Assembly: GCA_004794655.1 (NCBI GenBank)
Contig: SMMW01000596.1
Span: 310,001 to 374,000 of the forward strand
DNA: 64,000 nucleotides
Direction: 5' to 3'
From: Marisa cornuarietis
Taxonomy: Eukaryota; Mollusca; Gastropoda; Architaenioglossa; Ampullariidae
Position 1 is the stretch's first letter, and the number at the start of each line of letters is the position of its first letter. The position numbers and the translations under genes were made by a program. The notes under the pieces are model-generated. The model was not told where the DNA came from. It worked only from the letters and a program-made list of their open reading frames with translations, and did not search any database. Shown here piece by piece: positions 10,971 through 24,600 of the stretch.

Positions 10971-11055
10971 ATGGGGAGACTACTAACTGTGTTTCTCTGT
11001 GTGGTGCTGATGCTGCTTCTAACAGTCTGGGAAACAGATCAGGTCTCTGTTGGGC
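10971..11055 (+). CDS. Gene B exon 1: signal peptide
   Basis: The exon reads [16 protein letters not shown] and ends near WETDQVSVG, a classic secretory signal peptide with a leucine-rich core. The ATG has an acceptable context (gaagtcatgg) and follows in-frame stops. The exon stops at ttgggc|gtgagt after 85 bases, phase 1, and joins D1 to give [11 protein letters not shown], the usual first strand of an SRCR domain. It sends the rest of the protein into the secretory pathway. Confidence 0.85.
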
Positions 11056-14000
11056 GTGAGTGTCACTCAGTTTTCATTTGAACGATTTGATCTCTCTTTC
11101 TCTCTTTCTGTCTCTGACTCTCTCTTATTTTGTTTTTTGTTTTGTTTCGTCCTTATCCTTTGTTACTTTGTTTAATTGTTTCTTCTTATGCATTTGACTT
11201 CTTTCGTAACTGCCTTTTCGCCTTTCAACAAAAACATTTAATATACTGAACGTTTTTACTAAGAACAAAAAAAAAATGCAGATAATGTATATGCTCCCAA
11301 TGTTTGCCTCCAAACCATTGGTTTTCTGTGACCTTCACATGCACTTTTGGCGAACTTCATTAAACGTTCGATGACGTTTGTCCAATTAAAGAGGCCTTTA
11401 TTCTGCTATATTCTCTGCAAAGACCTCATCTTGGAATTATCCTCTCTGACAAATATCTAATTTTAATTCACAATCACGGTGAAACGCTGCTGGCCATTAG
11501 GTAGATAGATAAATAGAGTGAGAGGGACTGAGGGAAGAACAGAATCATGGCATCTCGTTGTTAGTGAAGTGTGTGATGTGGGAAAACAATGTCTAGAGCA
11601 TAAAGTAGGTCGTCAGTCCGCAAACACAGTGAACGCGCTGTGGTTCTCTGACCCTCGTGATTCGGTGAGTCTTCACGTCACGTGTAGATGTTAGTGCAGT
11701 AAACACTAGTCCTCTCTCTTACTTGCCTCATTAACCCTGTCCATCAACTACCTTGAGTGTTTTGATACTTACCCTTGGGTTAGCTATGTGTAATTTGGCT
11801 CAACCTGTCCTATTTTTTAAATGATATCGAGAACGTCCCTGGAACTTCACGAAGCCCAATGGCTGCTCAGTGTTCAGCCGGTAACACAGTTCTAGTCTAA
11901 GCAGCTACTTGCTTGCTCGTCCCTATCTTGTGCCAGTTCGAATTCTTTAATTCTTCTAGACGCTTTTATTCAACCTAATTTAAAAAGGTTTGTCGATTGA
12001 CTAACAGTTCAGATCAGATACATTTCAACCTTATTCGTCAGGTACCAAACATTATTTTACAATATCGACTCTCCTTCTTCCTCCGCCTATCACATGCATA
12101 GTGTCCATTATACAGAGTTGAGGCAGATTTTGCTTGATTATCAAGTGGCGTCTAGCTGACTTTCGAGCAAAATGACATTCTATTTCAACCTTCAATCAAG
12201 AGACATATGTCATGATAATGAATGGGGTCACATTTCCTTGATCACTGTGACACTTTATATTTTTATAGTATGCATATTATCATTTTATATTATCTCCCTG
12301 GTAAGATGAAGTTTATGTCATCATTCTGTTGATGGGACCATCATTATTTTGACTCTAATGACTTTTCTATCATTATCTTGCTCTCGTGACCTAAGGCAAA
12401 GTAATATTTTTATCATGACCTTGACTAAAGTAATCTCATTTATAACTTTAAGCAATATCAGTGCAGTGTTTGACACGTTTGGTCACTGTTTTTCTCTTCT
12501 TTCACTCAACCCCTACTGTTGCATTTGAAGAGTAGTTCTATATGATAGGGTTTACAAACAACTTGAGAGATTTTAATTTTGTTTCCTTGCAGTGTTGGAG
12601 GTGAGGCTGGTGGGTGGCGTAACTGAGAGAAGAGGTCGTCTCGAGGTCAGGAGAAACTGGGGTACTTGGGGTACAGTGTGCAATGTTCTCTGGAGCACTG
12701 CAGCCTCAAATGTCGTCTGCAAGCAGCTGGGATTCGGAGAATGGGGACAGGTGATAGACGGATGAATAAAAAATATTTAGCTTTAATGGCGATTTCGTTT
12801 ATCCATGACATACTTGCGATGCATACTTAAATCTTACGACACATACAGACCTGGAGATTAATCATGCATGGGTCTAGATGTTACACAAAATTAAAATGAA
12901 GAATGATAATGGTTGCTTTCAAGTGCAGCGTTTGACTGCCGTGTCGTTGCAGGCAGTGAGTGTGACAGAATACGGTGAGGGTACGGGGTCAATATTGTTG
13001 GCTGATGTTTACTGTGAGGGCTCTGAGTCCAACCTGGGTCAGTGTCGCTCCCTGCTACGGGGCATCCACAGGTGTCGCCACAGCAAAGACGTAGGAATCG
13101 TGTGTTACGAGTTTCCAGGTAAGATGATGTGTTACTCGCCTTACTGCTTCACCTGGTATCGTCTCTTTAATGCTTCATTCGTCCTTTTCTTCTGTTCCTT
13201 TCTTCAAATCCCGATTTCTTCCTGTCTTTGGCATCGTCTGCCTTCTGTACTCTCTTCCTCATTCATCTATGCTACTGCTGTGTTGTCAACTCATAGAAAT
13301 GTGTTTGATAAGAAATTAACATAAATAATCAACGAAGAAGTGCTTACTGCTACTTACGCAAGACTACAAATCAGAGTCTAGCGCCAGAACACGTCTTCTT
13401 TGATCATAAGCATTGTTCTTCACAGACATCGTGTTGAACAGGCTGTTTGTAATAGACACATCATCAGGAACACAGAGCACCAAGTAGACACCGAGTTACA
13501 TAGAGATACAGCATCCCGTAGATATGCAGCGTCACGTGGTCACAGCACTATTTTAAGCACAGTGTAGCGTACATAGACAGATGATGCCAGGTAGACACAG
13601 CATGTCTGCTCCTGTAAACTGTGTTGTATGGTCACAGTTCGTCTGCAGCCACAGTATGGGCCGACTGTAGACATTCCGTACGGGAATGTGGAGATTTTCT
13701 ACAGATTCTACTGGGTTCATGTATGTGACACTAACTGGGATGATGTCGACGCCAGAGTTGCCTGCAGGTATGTCACACATTCTTCATCTCTCTCTCTCTC
13801 TTACATGTGTGTTTGTGTACACATAAGCTATAGAAAGATGTCACGTTTTTTCGAAAGGTGTGGTGGTGGTAGGAGGAGATGATGATTGATGATTGATGAT
13901 GACGATTGATTGATGATGACGATTGATTGATGATGATGATGATTGATGATTGATTGATGATTGATGATGAACTATCGCGTCTTCTGTTTTTTAAAGGACA

Positions 14001-15605
14001 ATAGGCTACGTAGATGGGGTGGCCTTGTGCTGCAACACGCTCGGTCCTCGTCCTGTGTATTCTACTATTATTATGGGTAGGGAGATGGCTTGTACAGGGA
14101 CAGAACTCTCGCTGTTTAACTGCAGTTTCACAACAGGTTATTGCTCTTCCGGAGGCTCTGCCATCTGCTACAATACATCGATAGACAGCGTCAACATGAG
14201 TATGTCAATCTTTTGAACTTTTTATACGCGTTTTGAGTTTGACACAGGTACTTGATAAGTTAAACATGTGAATTTAATGAATGACTTAATTGCTTCATGA
14301 CTTATAAAGTCTTAAAAAAGTCTTAAAAAGCCGTTAAAAAAGTACAAAAAAACAGTTCTTTGGCTTTCCTTCTTTCGTATGACTACGCTGAACACCATTT
14401 TTATATGCCTGAATGTGTTTTCGAGGGTTAAAAAAAATCCTACTAGTTCCTGCGGGTTTGTTACTGGACGAGGTGTGCGAGTAAACGTCCTAGTGTTAAA
14501 ATGCAAAGCAAAAGAACTCGCTAAAAAGATGGGTCACGATGATGAGAGTGACGTCCCTTCGCTTAACCGGCTGGAGGGGACTAGCTCTCTGTATTTGTTG
14601 TTGTCTTCGATGACGTGCTGTGAGTTTCGTGCCTATTATTTGACACATGCTTCTTCGTCTTTCTGTTCAATGATTTGCTTGTCTGTGGCCACTTTGGTTC
14701 CAACTTTGGCCTTCTGCGTTCACATCGACAGCCAGCCTGTTCGTGAGGGTTTCTTGCGCCATTCGTCGCATGATTTTGTTGACTAGAAATCTTTACAGTC
14801 ATATTTTATCCACTTTGATCACTGCAAATTTCTCATCTACGAATTGCTTCGATACATTTTGGCTTCTAGATCAACGTGCACCAGTAGCGTGGACTGTAGC
14901 CTTGTCTTATGAACTGTTGTGCACGGCCTTTGTGTTGAGGCGACGCCTCTGCCAACAGTTTGTGTGTCACGCCGGACATGGATCTACAGTTTGATCTACA
15001 ACTACAGACTGCATTTGCTGCCTCGTCACGTAGACCCCAGCTTATCTAGAATGATGTGCTCTATGGACAAGAACTACTTCCAGTTATTTATATATATATA
15101 TATATATATAAATCTGCTTTTCTCCTGGATTAATAATGACGTTGTGGATCTGCACTACTTTATCTGTACCTCTTTCACATCCTAATCTGTGAAAAGATCA
15201 TCTGTGAAAGCTGTCGAACAGTTGAAAGTCTTGACACTAATATATCGGTGAATTTGCAGTGCTTCTCTTCTGATGGCATGGAAATTCATTTTGGTTTTTC
15301 AAATAGACATTCTGCAGGCAACCTATCATGAGCAGCCAAAAAAAACAAACAAACAAAAACCTATCATTCTATGACTTGACTTACGGTGTGAACAAGAACA
15401 TTTGCAGCCTGGATAAGTTTTTCAAATGATTTGTGCACAGTGGGGCACCTTCTTGCGAGATGTCATTCATACTATCTCATCGGGCATTCTAGACAACAAT
15501 ATTGCATTTTATGTTGCGTGCATCCATGTCTTTTTTTGGGAGGTGGGGGTGTTAAGCGCAATGAGCCTGTTCATAGAACGGGGATATGGCGCTGTACAAA
15601 TCCAC

Positions 15606-15642
<37 letters not shown>

Positions 15643-18600
15643 CAAAGCTACGAACGGTTAGTTGTCTCGATGGAAATCTAGACATGACACAAAATTCAAG
15701 AAAGCACAGGGCGAGAAAGAAAGTGCTGCTGGTGCAGGAGCTGAAGAATGGATATCAAAAAAACTGCCCGAGTATTTGAGAAATTTCCAGTAGTCGACAT
15801 CTACAATGCCAGAAACCGGGCGGCTCCTTAAGTTACAAGCATGTTGCACTCTCTGGCTTCACAAAAGCGGTGGCTTGCGTAACTGTCTTGTGCTGCTTAA
15901 ACATGTCAGGAATGGAGAAGAGGAAGCTGTTGGTTATAGGAAAAAGTGCCAAGCCTCGCTGGTTTTAAGAACTTAGAATGTACAGTTTATCAGTTGTGTA
16001 TCGCGGAACAGAAATGCGTGGATGACCTCTGAACTTTTTAAAGAATGGCTGAAGGATTGGGACAGACAGCTACAACGCCGGTAGAGAAAAGTGTTGCTCC
16101 TTCTCAAAAATTGTTCAGTTGTGTTCGCCATACGTTTGTGCTGCACAAGAAAAGGTGTTAATAACATTTTATATGTTATGTATAGCACGTCCCGTCTTGT
16201 AACATAGAACATGTACGTGTAATCGGACCACCCGATTATTAGGACCAAAATGATCGCTTTCCGATGTTGTCTGATTAACTGGAATCTACTCTATAATTAT
16301 ATAGCCATAGACATTCCGATAATTATATAAAACTAAACACCCACATGAAAGAGCAATTAAACTGTCTAAAACCCAGGCAAAAAAGTAGAAACAAATCATA
16401 CCAGAAAGTAAAATAAACCAGGGACCCCTTAATCAATACAGTACACCACCACGGCGGACTTGACAGGCCTCCTAGGCACCTATAGCAAGTAACAACAGCA
16501 GGAAACAAGAGCACCAGCACAGTACACCACCAGTGCAAGCTTGGCAGGCCTCATAGATTGAAACGGGAAAAGAGGGCACAAACACAATTCACCACCAGTG
16601 CAGACATGGAAAACCTTCTAGACACCAAAAGGAAAAGAGAGGAGAGCAAAAACAGACAACACCTGTGGCGCCACAAAACAGCGACCCTCTTCCCCCCTTC
16701 GCCCACATCCCCCATACCCACCTTACCTCAAGATCCCCATTTCCCACAGTGGGAAATCACCGCGAGGTGGTGGGACTTTTTTCTTCCAAAATCAACAACA
16801 ACAGAGTGTATTTAAATCGACATTATGTGTGTCTTTATACAAAATAAATTAGGACATATTTCAACACTTGGGAACACGTTGTCTCTGTATCTCCTGGGCC
16901 GTAGTCATGAAGCGAGAGCAAGTGGTTTCCTTCGGCCCGATCGGGACGTAAAGCGTCTTGTTACCGTAGTTACAATGTGATGCCCAGATTATGTGGATAC
17001 AATTTTTTTTCCCCTATGGCATCTTTGCTACAGCCTTATAATTATGACTTCAAAGGCAAAACAATATGTGAAGTGTCTGGACGCAGCTTTATAATATCGG
17101 AAACAAGACGATTGTCCTTGAGTTGTCCATGTTGCCCCAGGGCAACGACTTGCTCTCCTAAGTACGGACCCGAAATGTAATCCTATCGTTCCAATAACAG
17201 TGATTTCAGACGCTGCTAACACATGACAATAAGTAATAATTTACACTCGCTTTTTCTTCTCAACAGCCTTCTCGGTGCGTCTTGTCAACGGCTCTACTAA
17301 CTCTGGGCGGGTAGAAGTGCGCCACAGAGGGGTGTGGGGACTTGTCTGTGAGGGCGCAAACTGGACTGACACCGCGGCACGTGTCATCTGCAAGGAACTA
17401 GGATTCTCTGGCGGGGGAGTGAGGTATTGATCATCCTACTTTCTCGTACCATTATGTAAAATGAAGCATTGGAAAGTCTTACTTAAAAGTAAACGCGCGT
17501 ACAGGTTCTTGCCAGCATTCGTTCAACTATTGGTCAAAGCAAAACCATATTAATGTATTTCCTAATTCTCAAAGTAGCCCAAAACAATGACGGTAAGAAG
17601 TATCTTACTAGTAATGGTACAACAAGTTTAAATGCATGTAGAAAATTCTACTAATAAATACTTTAATATTTTTAATCTTGTGTGAGACAATCTGTGATAT
17701 TTTTAATAATTAACATTACCAGTTTGTTTACTAGTTTTTCTCCAAAGGAGCCATACTAAAAAGAAATCACGATAAAAAAGGAATGATTAAAGCCTTTAAA
17801 GATATTTGGAATTTAGAAACTGTGGTTACAATCAGATGCAAACGAAATAAAAAAAATTATGAGAACGTTTCTTAAGGGTCACGAACGTTCTGCAGGGGCC
17901 AGTTGCACAACACATTTCTAATTTTAAACACTTCTAAGCCTTAAATCTATTTAGATAATCAGTTTAAAGTGCACACCACAATTTTAGAGTTTTCCTTCCA
18001 CACATTTTTTATATGCTGGGGACTGGCTTAGGTAGAGTGGCGTGTCACACCGAACCAAACTATTTTTGTCTCTTGACGGTGGAGAGCAGAGGTTGCTGGC
18101 GACCGACAAAGGCGGCGACACATTGCGTGCAAAGCAATTTGTGTGATTCGGAGCAGTCTTCAAAAGCATTTAGTTTTGAATTTAGTTAGCAATGTCCACG
18201 ATTCGCTGCCGTACACGTTAGGAACGGCCAGGGACTTGTGTCGCTGTTTGGTGGCAAAGCTAATAAACCTGCTGTCTCAGATATTTTTTTTCAGCCTCGC
18301 CATGACTGACATCGCTGGCGTTATTCTTTGACGAATGTCCGTGACGCATCTGTAATCCTTGTAGAGATTTGCTCAACTGTGTTCCTGCCGGCTCTCAAAC
18401 CGGCCTTTTTTTTCGCGAGCAGTTCCTCCGCCATCCGTATGAGGTGGTTCTGTTTCACTTTCTGTATAACTCTACTTGGGGGACTGATCAGGCTTATTGG
18501 CAGGTAGTCACTGCCTTTGTTTCCCGTTTTTCGGCAGGGGTATGACCAGTTGTTGCATCTATTGTCGTGACCACTGTTTGGTATCCCAAATTTTGTGACA

Positions 18601-21600
18601 GCTCAGAAAGCACCCTCATTGCCTCTTCCCCTCCACATTTGAACTACACCTCTAGGACTTTGTCGCCCCCTGGAGATTGCAGCGGATTGCCTGTTTGATC
18701 CCCTTTCGTAAGATCTACATGTCAGTATGGTCTTCAGATTAATTTTCCGTAACCAAGTCTCCTTGAGGTTAGTTCGGGTCTGTTGCAGAAGTTGTATAGG
18801 TCAGAGCAGCTCTCTGACCATCGGCCTAGCACACCCTTTTCTTCCATGAGAAGATTACCGGTGGTGTCTTCTATGACAAATGATTTTTGATGACCCTCAT
18901 TTGTGATTGTTTTGAGTGAGAAAAATGCCCTACTGTTGCTACCCAAAGCCATCCCTTTCTCTGTCTTATTGCATTTCTCGTCTATCAGATTTTCCTGGCT
19001 GCCTTCGTCACTTTTCTGATATCGCGATTAACCTTTTGATATTCGATAAATACTCTTTCCTCATTTATTTATTTATTTTATTATATTTGTTTTTGTTGTT
19101 GTTGTTGTTGTTTTTGTTTGTTTGTTTGTTTGTTTTTTTTGCTCTTCGCGGCTTGCAAAAGTCGAGGACTTCCTTCTTTACCTGAGGTTGTTTCTTCGAC
19201 TTCGAGCGCCCTAAAGAGTGCTCTATCGTCGACAAGAGCGCCTCATTCACGTGACCCGAGAGGGCCTGTGCGTTACAGTGGATCGTGCTCAGGGCGGTGC
19301 ATCTGCTTCCAACTTGTGCCGAAAGAGTTCGGCAACGTGTGGGCCTCCTATGTTATCGAGATTAAAATAAATTCGAGGATTGGGTGTGCGACACTGCTTC
19401 TTCAGCTTCTAGCTTGTTAAGACGAACTTATGGTCACTCTCTATATCTGCATCTGGATTTGCACTCGTCTTTGTCTTGTTGAGGCTTGATTTGAAGCATC
19501 TCGGCAGCATCATGCAGTCGATCTAGGTAAGGATCGAATCAGTTGGGGAATGTCAGGTCGCCAGCCTTGACCTTTTGTGAGGGTATATGTTAGAGCCAGC
19601 TTGTGGCCTTGAACAAATACGAAAAGGCCGAAGACCTCTGTCGTTCGTTTAACCGCGGCAGAAGCGGCCTACCATGTCGACTCATTCCTTCTAGGTGTCT
19701 GGACCAGTAGTAGCATTGAAATCCTCGATTACGGTGAGGATATCCTTCCTGGTCACTGGTTTGATTGCTTGTTCTAGCTGTTTGTAGAACAATTCCATTT
19801 CCCCGTCACTGTGTGTGGAAGGAGATGCAATTGACCATGTGATGAACGAAAGATACTTTCACTGGCACATGCACACGAACTCATCCATCGCTTATCGCGT
19901 TCAGGTTTGGTGGACCACAGACAGTTCAGTTTCATGGCAGCTTCTGGGTCAATGGCCTGAACTGCACAGGGAATGAAACTAGCCTGGAGCAATGTGTCAT
20001 TGAACCCTGGGGACAAACTAAATACTGTTGGAGACCGGCCCATGTTCTGTGCTACTCGACATGCAAGTATACGTGTCTTAGAATTTCTGTTCTTCTTTCT
20101 ATCTTCATTCATTTTTACCTTTCTTTTACTTTATTTCTTTATTTCTTTTACCTTATAGTCCAACGCTCCTTTGAAAACCCTGCATGTTAGGTTTTTCAAA
20201 TAAGTATTTTATTACTTAGTTAATGAAAACTTCAGAAAAAAAATAATAATGACTACGACTTGTAAAGCGCATTTTTCCACACACAATATTTGTCAATTAT
20301 GTTCAAAGTCTGCGCAATGCATTAGGATATTTAGAAATTGTATGAAGGTATATTGCAGTTGTCCTTCCAGCTGCGACTGCCGCAAGTTAACACCACTGTC
20401 TTCAATTCCAAGTGCGGTGATCAGACGGTTATAGCTCCTCTGCCCGCTAGCTGATATTAGAGCATGGCTAGGCTTCACTCCCCTGTGCATGACACCTCTG
20501 CCATGGAAGTATTCTAGAGCATGCAGTACATCCCGCAACATATATGTGACCAGTAGCTCAATACACAAGATATGTGCGACCACTAGTCTATGCACAATAT
20601 ATATATATATATATCACCACTAGCTCTATGCACAAGATGTATGTGACCACTAGCTCTATACACAAGATATACGTGACCAGTAGCTCCGGCAGATGGCTGT
20701 GAATTAGACATGCAGCAAGTCACGGCACAGGATATATGTGACTACTACCTCTATACACAACATATATGTGGCTACTAGCTCTATACACAAGATATATGTG
20801 ACCACTAGCTCTATACACAACATATACGTGACCAGTAGCTCCGGCAGATGGCTGTGAATTAGACATGCAGCAAGTCGCGGCACAGGATATATGTGACTAC
20901 TACCTCTATACACAACATATATGTGGCTACTAGCTCTATACACAAGATATATGTGACCACTAGCTCTATACACAACATATACGTGACCAGTAGCTCCGGC
21001 AGATGGCTGTGAATTAGACATGCAGCAAGTCACGGCAAGAGGCATAGCCAATTACAGGCATGGATGTCCACAGTTCATGGTGATAGACGAAGCTACAGTA
21101 ATGTGGGAGAATAGTCTCATGTAACTGCTTGGTTGATTCCTTCTGTCCATAAGAGAACTCGTGATGTAAGTTTTCTAGATCAATCCATTTAACACCCTCC
21201 TGCAGTGTTGTTGGCGAGTGCTGAGCTCGATGCACTGTGGTTGTACCTTTGTGACATTTGCCTATTCGTGTATAAAGCTGACAGACGCAGGCCATACTGC
21301 CAAAGTGCACGATGACCACTTCTGATGACGATGACTCACTGATGATGAGAGTGACCTTCACCTTGTTTTCTGCCAGTGGTGTGGAGGTGATGTAAGGCTA
21401 CTTGCTGGTGGAGAATCAGACAGCTGAGATTCGGAACAACCACAATGCTTTGTTACTGATTTGTCTGACATAAATTTTGTCTGTCTTTAACCTCTTGTCA
21501 CTCTTGAATCTATGAACCTTACCAGCTACTTGTTTTAGCAAGTCGTCTGCCCCGGGGCCCGTGCTGGCTCTCAATGGCTTTGAGTTCACATCTGCAGCTC

Positions 21601-24600
21601 GGAATGCCATTCTGTCGTCTGTAGGAACGCAGAATACATCTACAGATACTCGGTTCAACGGAGATAAAATCGCCAGAAGACTGCTGGTATCGACGCAATC
21701 ACAAAGCAGAGAAAAGCTGCATGAAATTTTTGAACCAAAGGACTAGCTGTGTGATCTTCAAGATCATCAGAACAAACCGTTTGGCAGAAAAGACCGGCAG
21801 CCGATGGGAAATCCCAAACTCGCAGAAAAAAAGTCAAACGGTCCTGCACAGCAACTACGCAGCGAAAAAAGCACCGGCCTACACAATAGGCACCAAACAA
21901 AAACAAAAAAAAAAAAACAAAAAAAATCACAACAAACTAATAATATATAGTAATAATAAAAATATATAATTAATAATAAAATAGATTACCCTTGCAATGT
22001 TGAGATATAAGAAAATTATTAAAGAAAAATGTATTTAATTATAGAAAGAAAACGGAGAAAGAATGCAATCATATATAAACGAGAAAGATGTTTTCTGTGA
22101 ATCCGTACACTTTAAAAAGTAATTGCCTCCCTTTTTGGTCCCCAACCGGCATGGTGTAACGAATTAAATGCGGTAGCGGTCTGTGTGACGGGTCACCGGC
22201 GCTTTGATGGATTGTTTGACCCCGGTTGACTGACCGGTCGGCGCTGAGATCTTTCTAGCGGGTGCGTGAGCGGGTCTCTGACGCTACCCTTGATACCCCC
22301 AGACTGTTCGGTGTGAGAGTGCGCATGCGTGACGAGTGGATGCTCGATGTTTCTAGATGTGTTTGTATCGTGTATCTAAGCAGTGTAAATGAGTGTTTTA
22401 GTAAGGAAGGCGAGCGAGTGTATAGTAGACAGTTTGTGAGGACGTATAGCGCCGCTAGTTGAGTCAGGCCTGTGTAGCCTTAGTTTGTGTAGGCCTGTGT
22501 AGCCTTATAGTTTGTGTAGGACTGTGTAGCCTTAGCTTGTGTAGGCGTGTTGCCTTAGTAGGCGTGTATTACCTTTAGCCAGCGTGTGTTGCTGTTCTCA
22601 GTTGTTGTGTCGGGCGCGTGTGTCGCCGTTAGAGTAGCAGAGTCGCTGCTAGGATAGTTGACAGAGTAAGCTGTTAGAATCGTGTTGCCGGCGTGTATTG
22701 CCGCTTTGATTGAGTGAAGCCCGCTGTATGACCTGTGAAATAAAGCGTTTTTGGTAGAAAATCGTGACTGCAAGACTCGTGTTTTCGTGGAGAGGCTGGC
22801 ACTGCAGATTAAGGACCCATAACGAGCCATTGACGACGACATAGGCGCACGGGACTTATGTTACGTCGCTCAATTTAATTACGGACTTTTCAACATCTAA
22901 CGTTCCACAACGTTTCATCCGTAACACATGGTAAGCTCATGAAGTAATTATCTCCCAATAACTCTAACCTCCCAGCTGCCCCCGAGGTAAAACTGGCTGA
23001 CGGGGGCTATAGCTATGGCCGAGTGGAGATCTTGATGGACGGGCAAAGCTACTCCGTGTGCGACAACGGCTGGGATGAGAACGATGCTACAGCTGTCTGC
23101 AGACTCCTGGGCTACCAGTCCGGACAACCTACACTGGTACTTGAAAATTCGTTACTGTCCTGCACTAACAATAAATCTTCTCCAGTAAATAGTGCTTTGA
23201 TGAATGCAGAATAATGACAAAACAAACAAAGACCTGATGTGTATCTTTTTTGTTAAGAATGTAACGATTGTAGGTAACTATTCTAGTTTATAAATAAATT
23301 TAATCAAGATAAGAAGACACGGGAACAGAGCTTTTAACAAAAAATTATGTACATCAAACTGGCATATAGTTCTCTAAAAAGGAGGAAAACTTCGTACTGC
23401 AACACTGTATTTTTTTTTCTTGGGGCAGAGATCTTACTATGGGGCGGGCAGGGGTCAAGTGGCGCTGGACAGAGTCGCCTGTTACACCTCGGACACCAGT
23501 CTGCTGACCTGTTGGAGCAGTGGATGGCTGGAGACGGAGGCAGCGTGCGGTGACCACAGCAAGGACGCGGGGGTCGTCTGCTTTGGTGAAGGTGACTAGT
23601 GGAGCCAACAGTTTAGCCGATGTGAATAAGTGATCCATTATCATTGCCACAATCAGCACACGACTATAAGAATATAAAGATTAACATGACCTCGTGTAGT
23701 CGTCAGAGAAACATTGTGTCTATGTAACTTGTCCAGTACAGATCGTCATCAGGTCCATGGTTACTCGACCCTGTGTTGGTCGGGGAAGGTAAACAACAAA
23801 GTAATTTATTTGGGACTGTAAACAACGGTGAAAGTAGATGTGTTGGCTCTCTATTGCACACGTCACTGAGTGGCCCTTGGACTAGGCGTTCCTTTATTTT
23901 TACGAAAGATAATTCCTTTTAGGCACGTCACCCATTAATAGACATGGAATTGCACTAGCATATTGCTGGCTAAGATCTCTTGCATTGTCCCTGATTCTAA
24001 ACAGCGTGCATGTAACGCTCGAACTGTTACATTCCCAACAAACAGACTGGCACGTCGGTTGTCACAACAACTATAAGCACTGTCGTCGCCGCCATGCTCA
24101 AAGCTCTCGTTCTACCTGAGATCTTAAAGGTCTTAGAGTTTATCGATGCCATGCACAACAACGACATTTAGAAAAATTCTTTTAGTCGTAGAATAAAATC
24201 CACCAGGAGATAATTGGTAAGCATTTCATTGAAAGTGCTTGTTACAACATAGGCTAGCATCCATTTTCTGTTCAGCATTTTATTCAGAGGGTTTGTTGAG
24301 TGCTGGAATATATTATTCTTGCTGATGCTCAATTCTATGCAGCGTGTTTGATTAGCCATTGGATAGTATCCATACTGATATTCAGTTCAGTTTTGTTTTA
24401 CATAATTTTTTTCAGTTAATCATTGAATTAGATTCATACTGTCGTTTAGCTCAACATTACAAAAAATGAAAGATTTTCTAACTTTGTAAATAATATTTCG
24501 TCTTGCCTGTTTCAGTTTGGCTAATGAAGGGAGACCACTCCACAGGAATATTAATGGTTAACATGAATATGAATACTTATGTCGCATGTGGCCTCAGCTT

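Noticed and set aside
13553..13780. Minus-strand ORF over D2
   Set aside because: Shadow of the + strand SRCR exon, whose cysteine pattern and splice sites are clear. The same applies to antisense ORFs over other SRCR exons.
14380..15030. Overlapping medium ORFs on both strands
   Set aside because: No recognisable protein motif on either strand and no splice context for gene B; the three-domain period leaves no missing SRCR domain here.
17419..17423. D3 first-half donor at gag|gtattg (phase 2)
   Set aside because: No second-half acceptor in phase 2; the gtgagg donor after GGGGA gives phase 0, which matches.
20575..21035. CRISPR-like array
   Set aside because: The repeats are contiguous tandem units without unique spacers, in animal DNA.
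24042..24168. Open stretch after an acceptor-like aacag ([12 protein letters not shown] and so on)
   Set aside because: Phase 0 entry does not match the phase 1 end of D4, and the hydrophobic part contains lysines; no support as a transmembrane exon.
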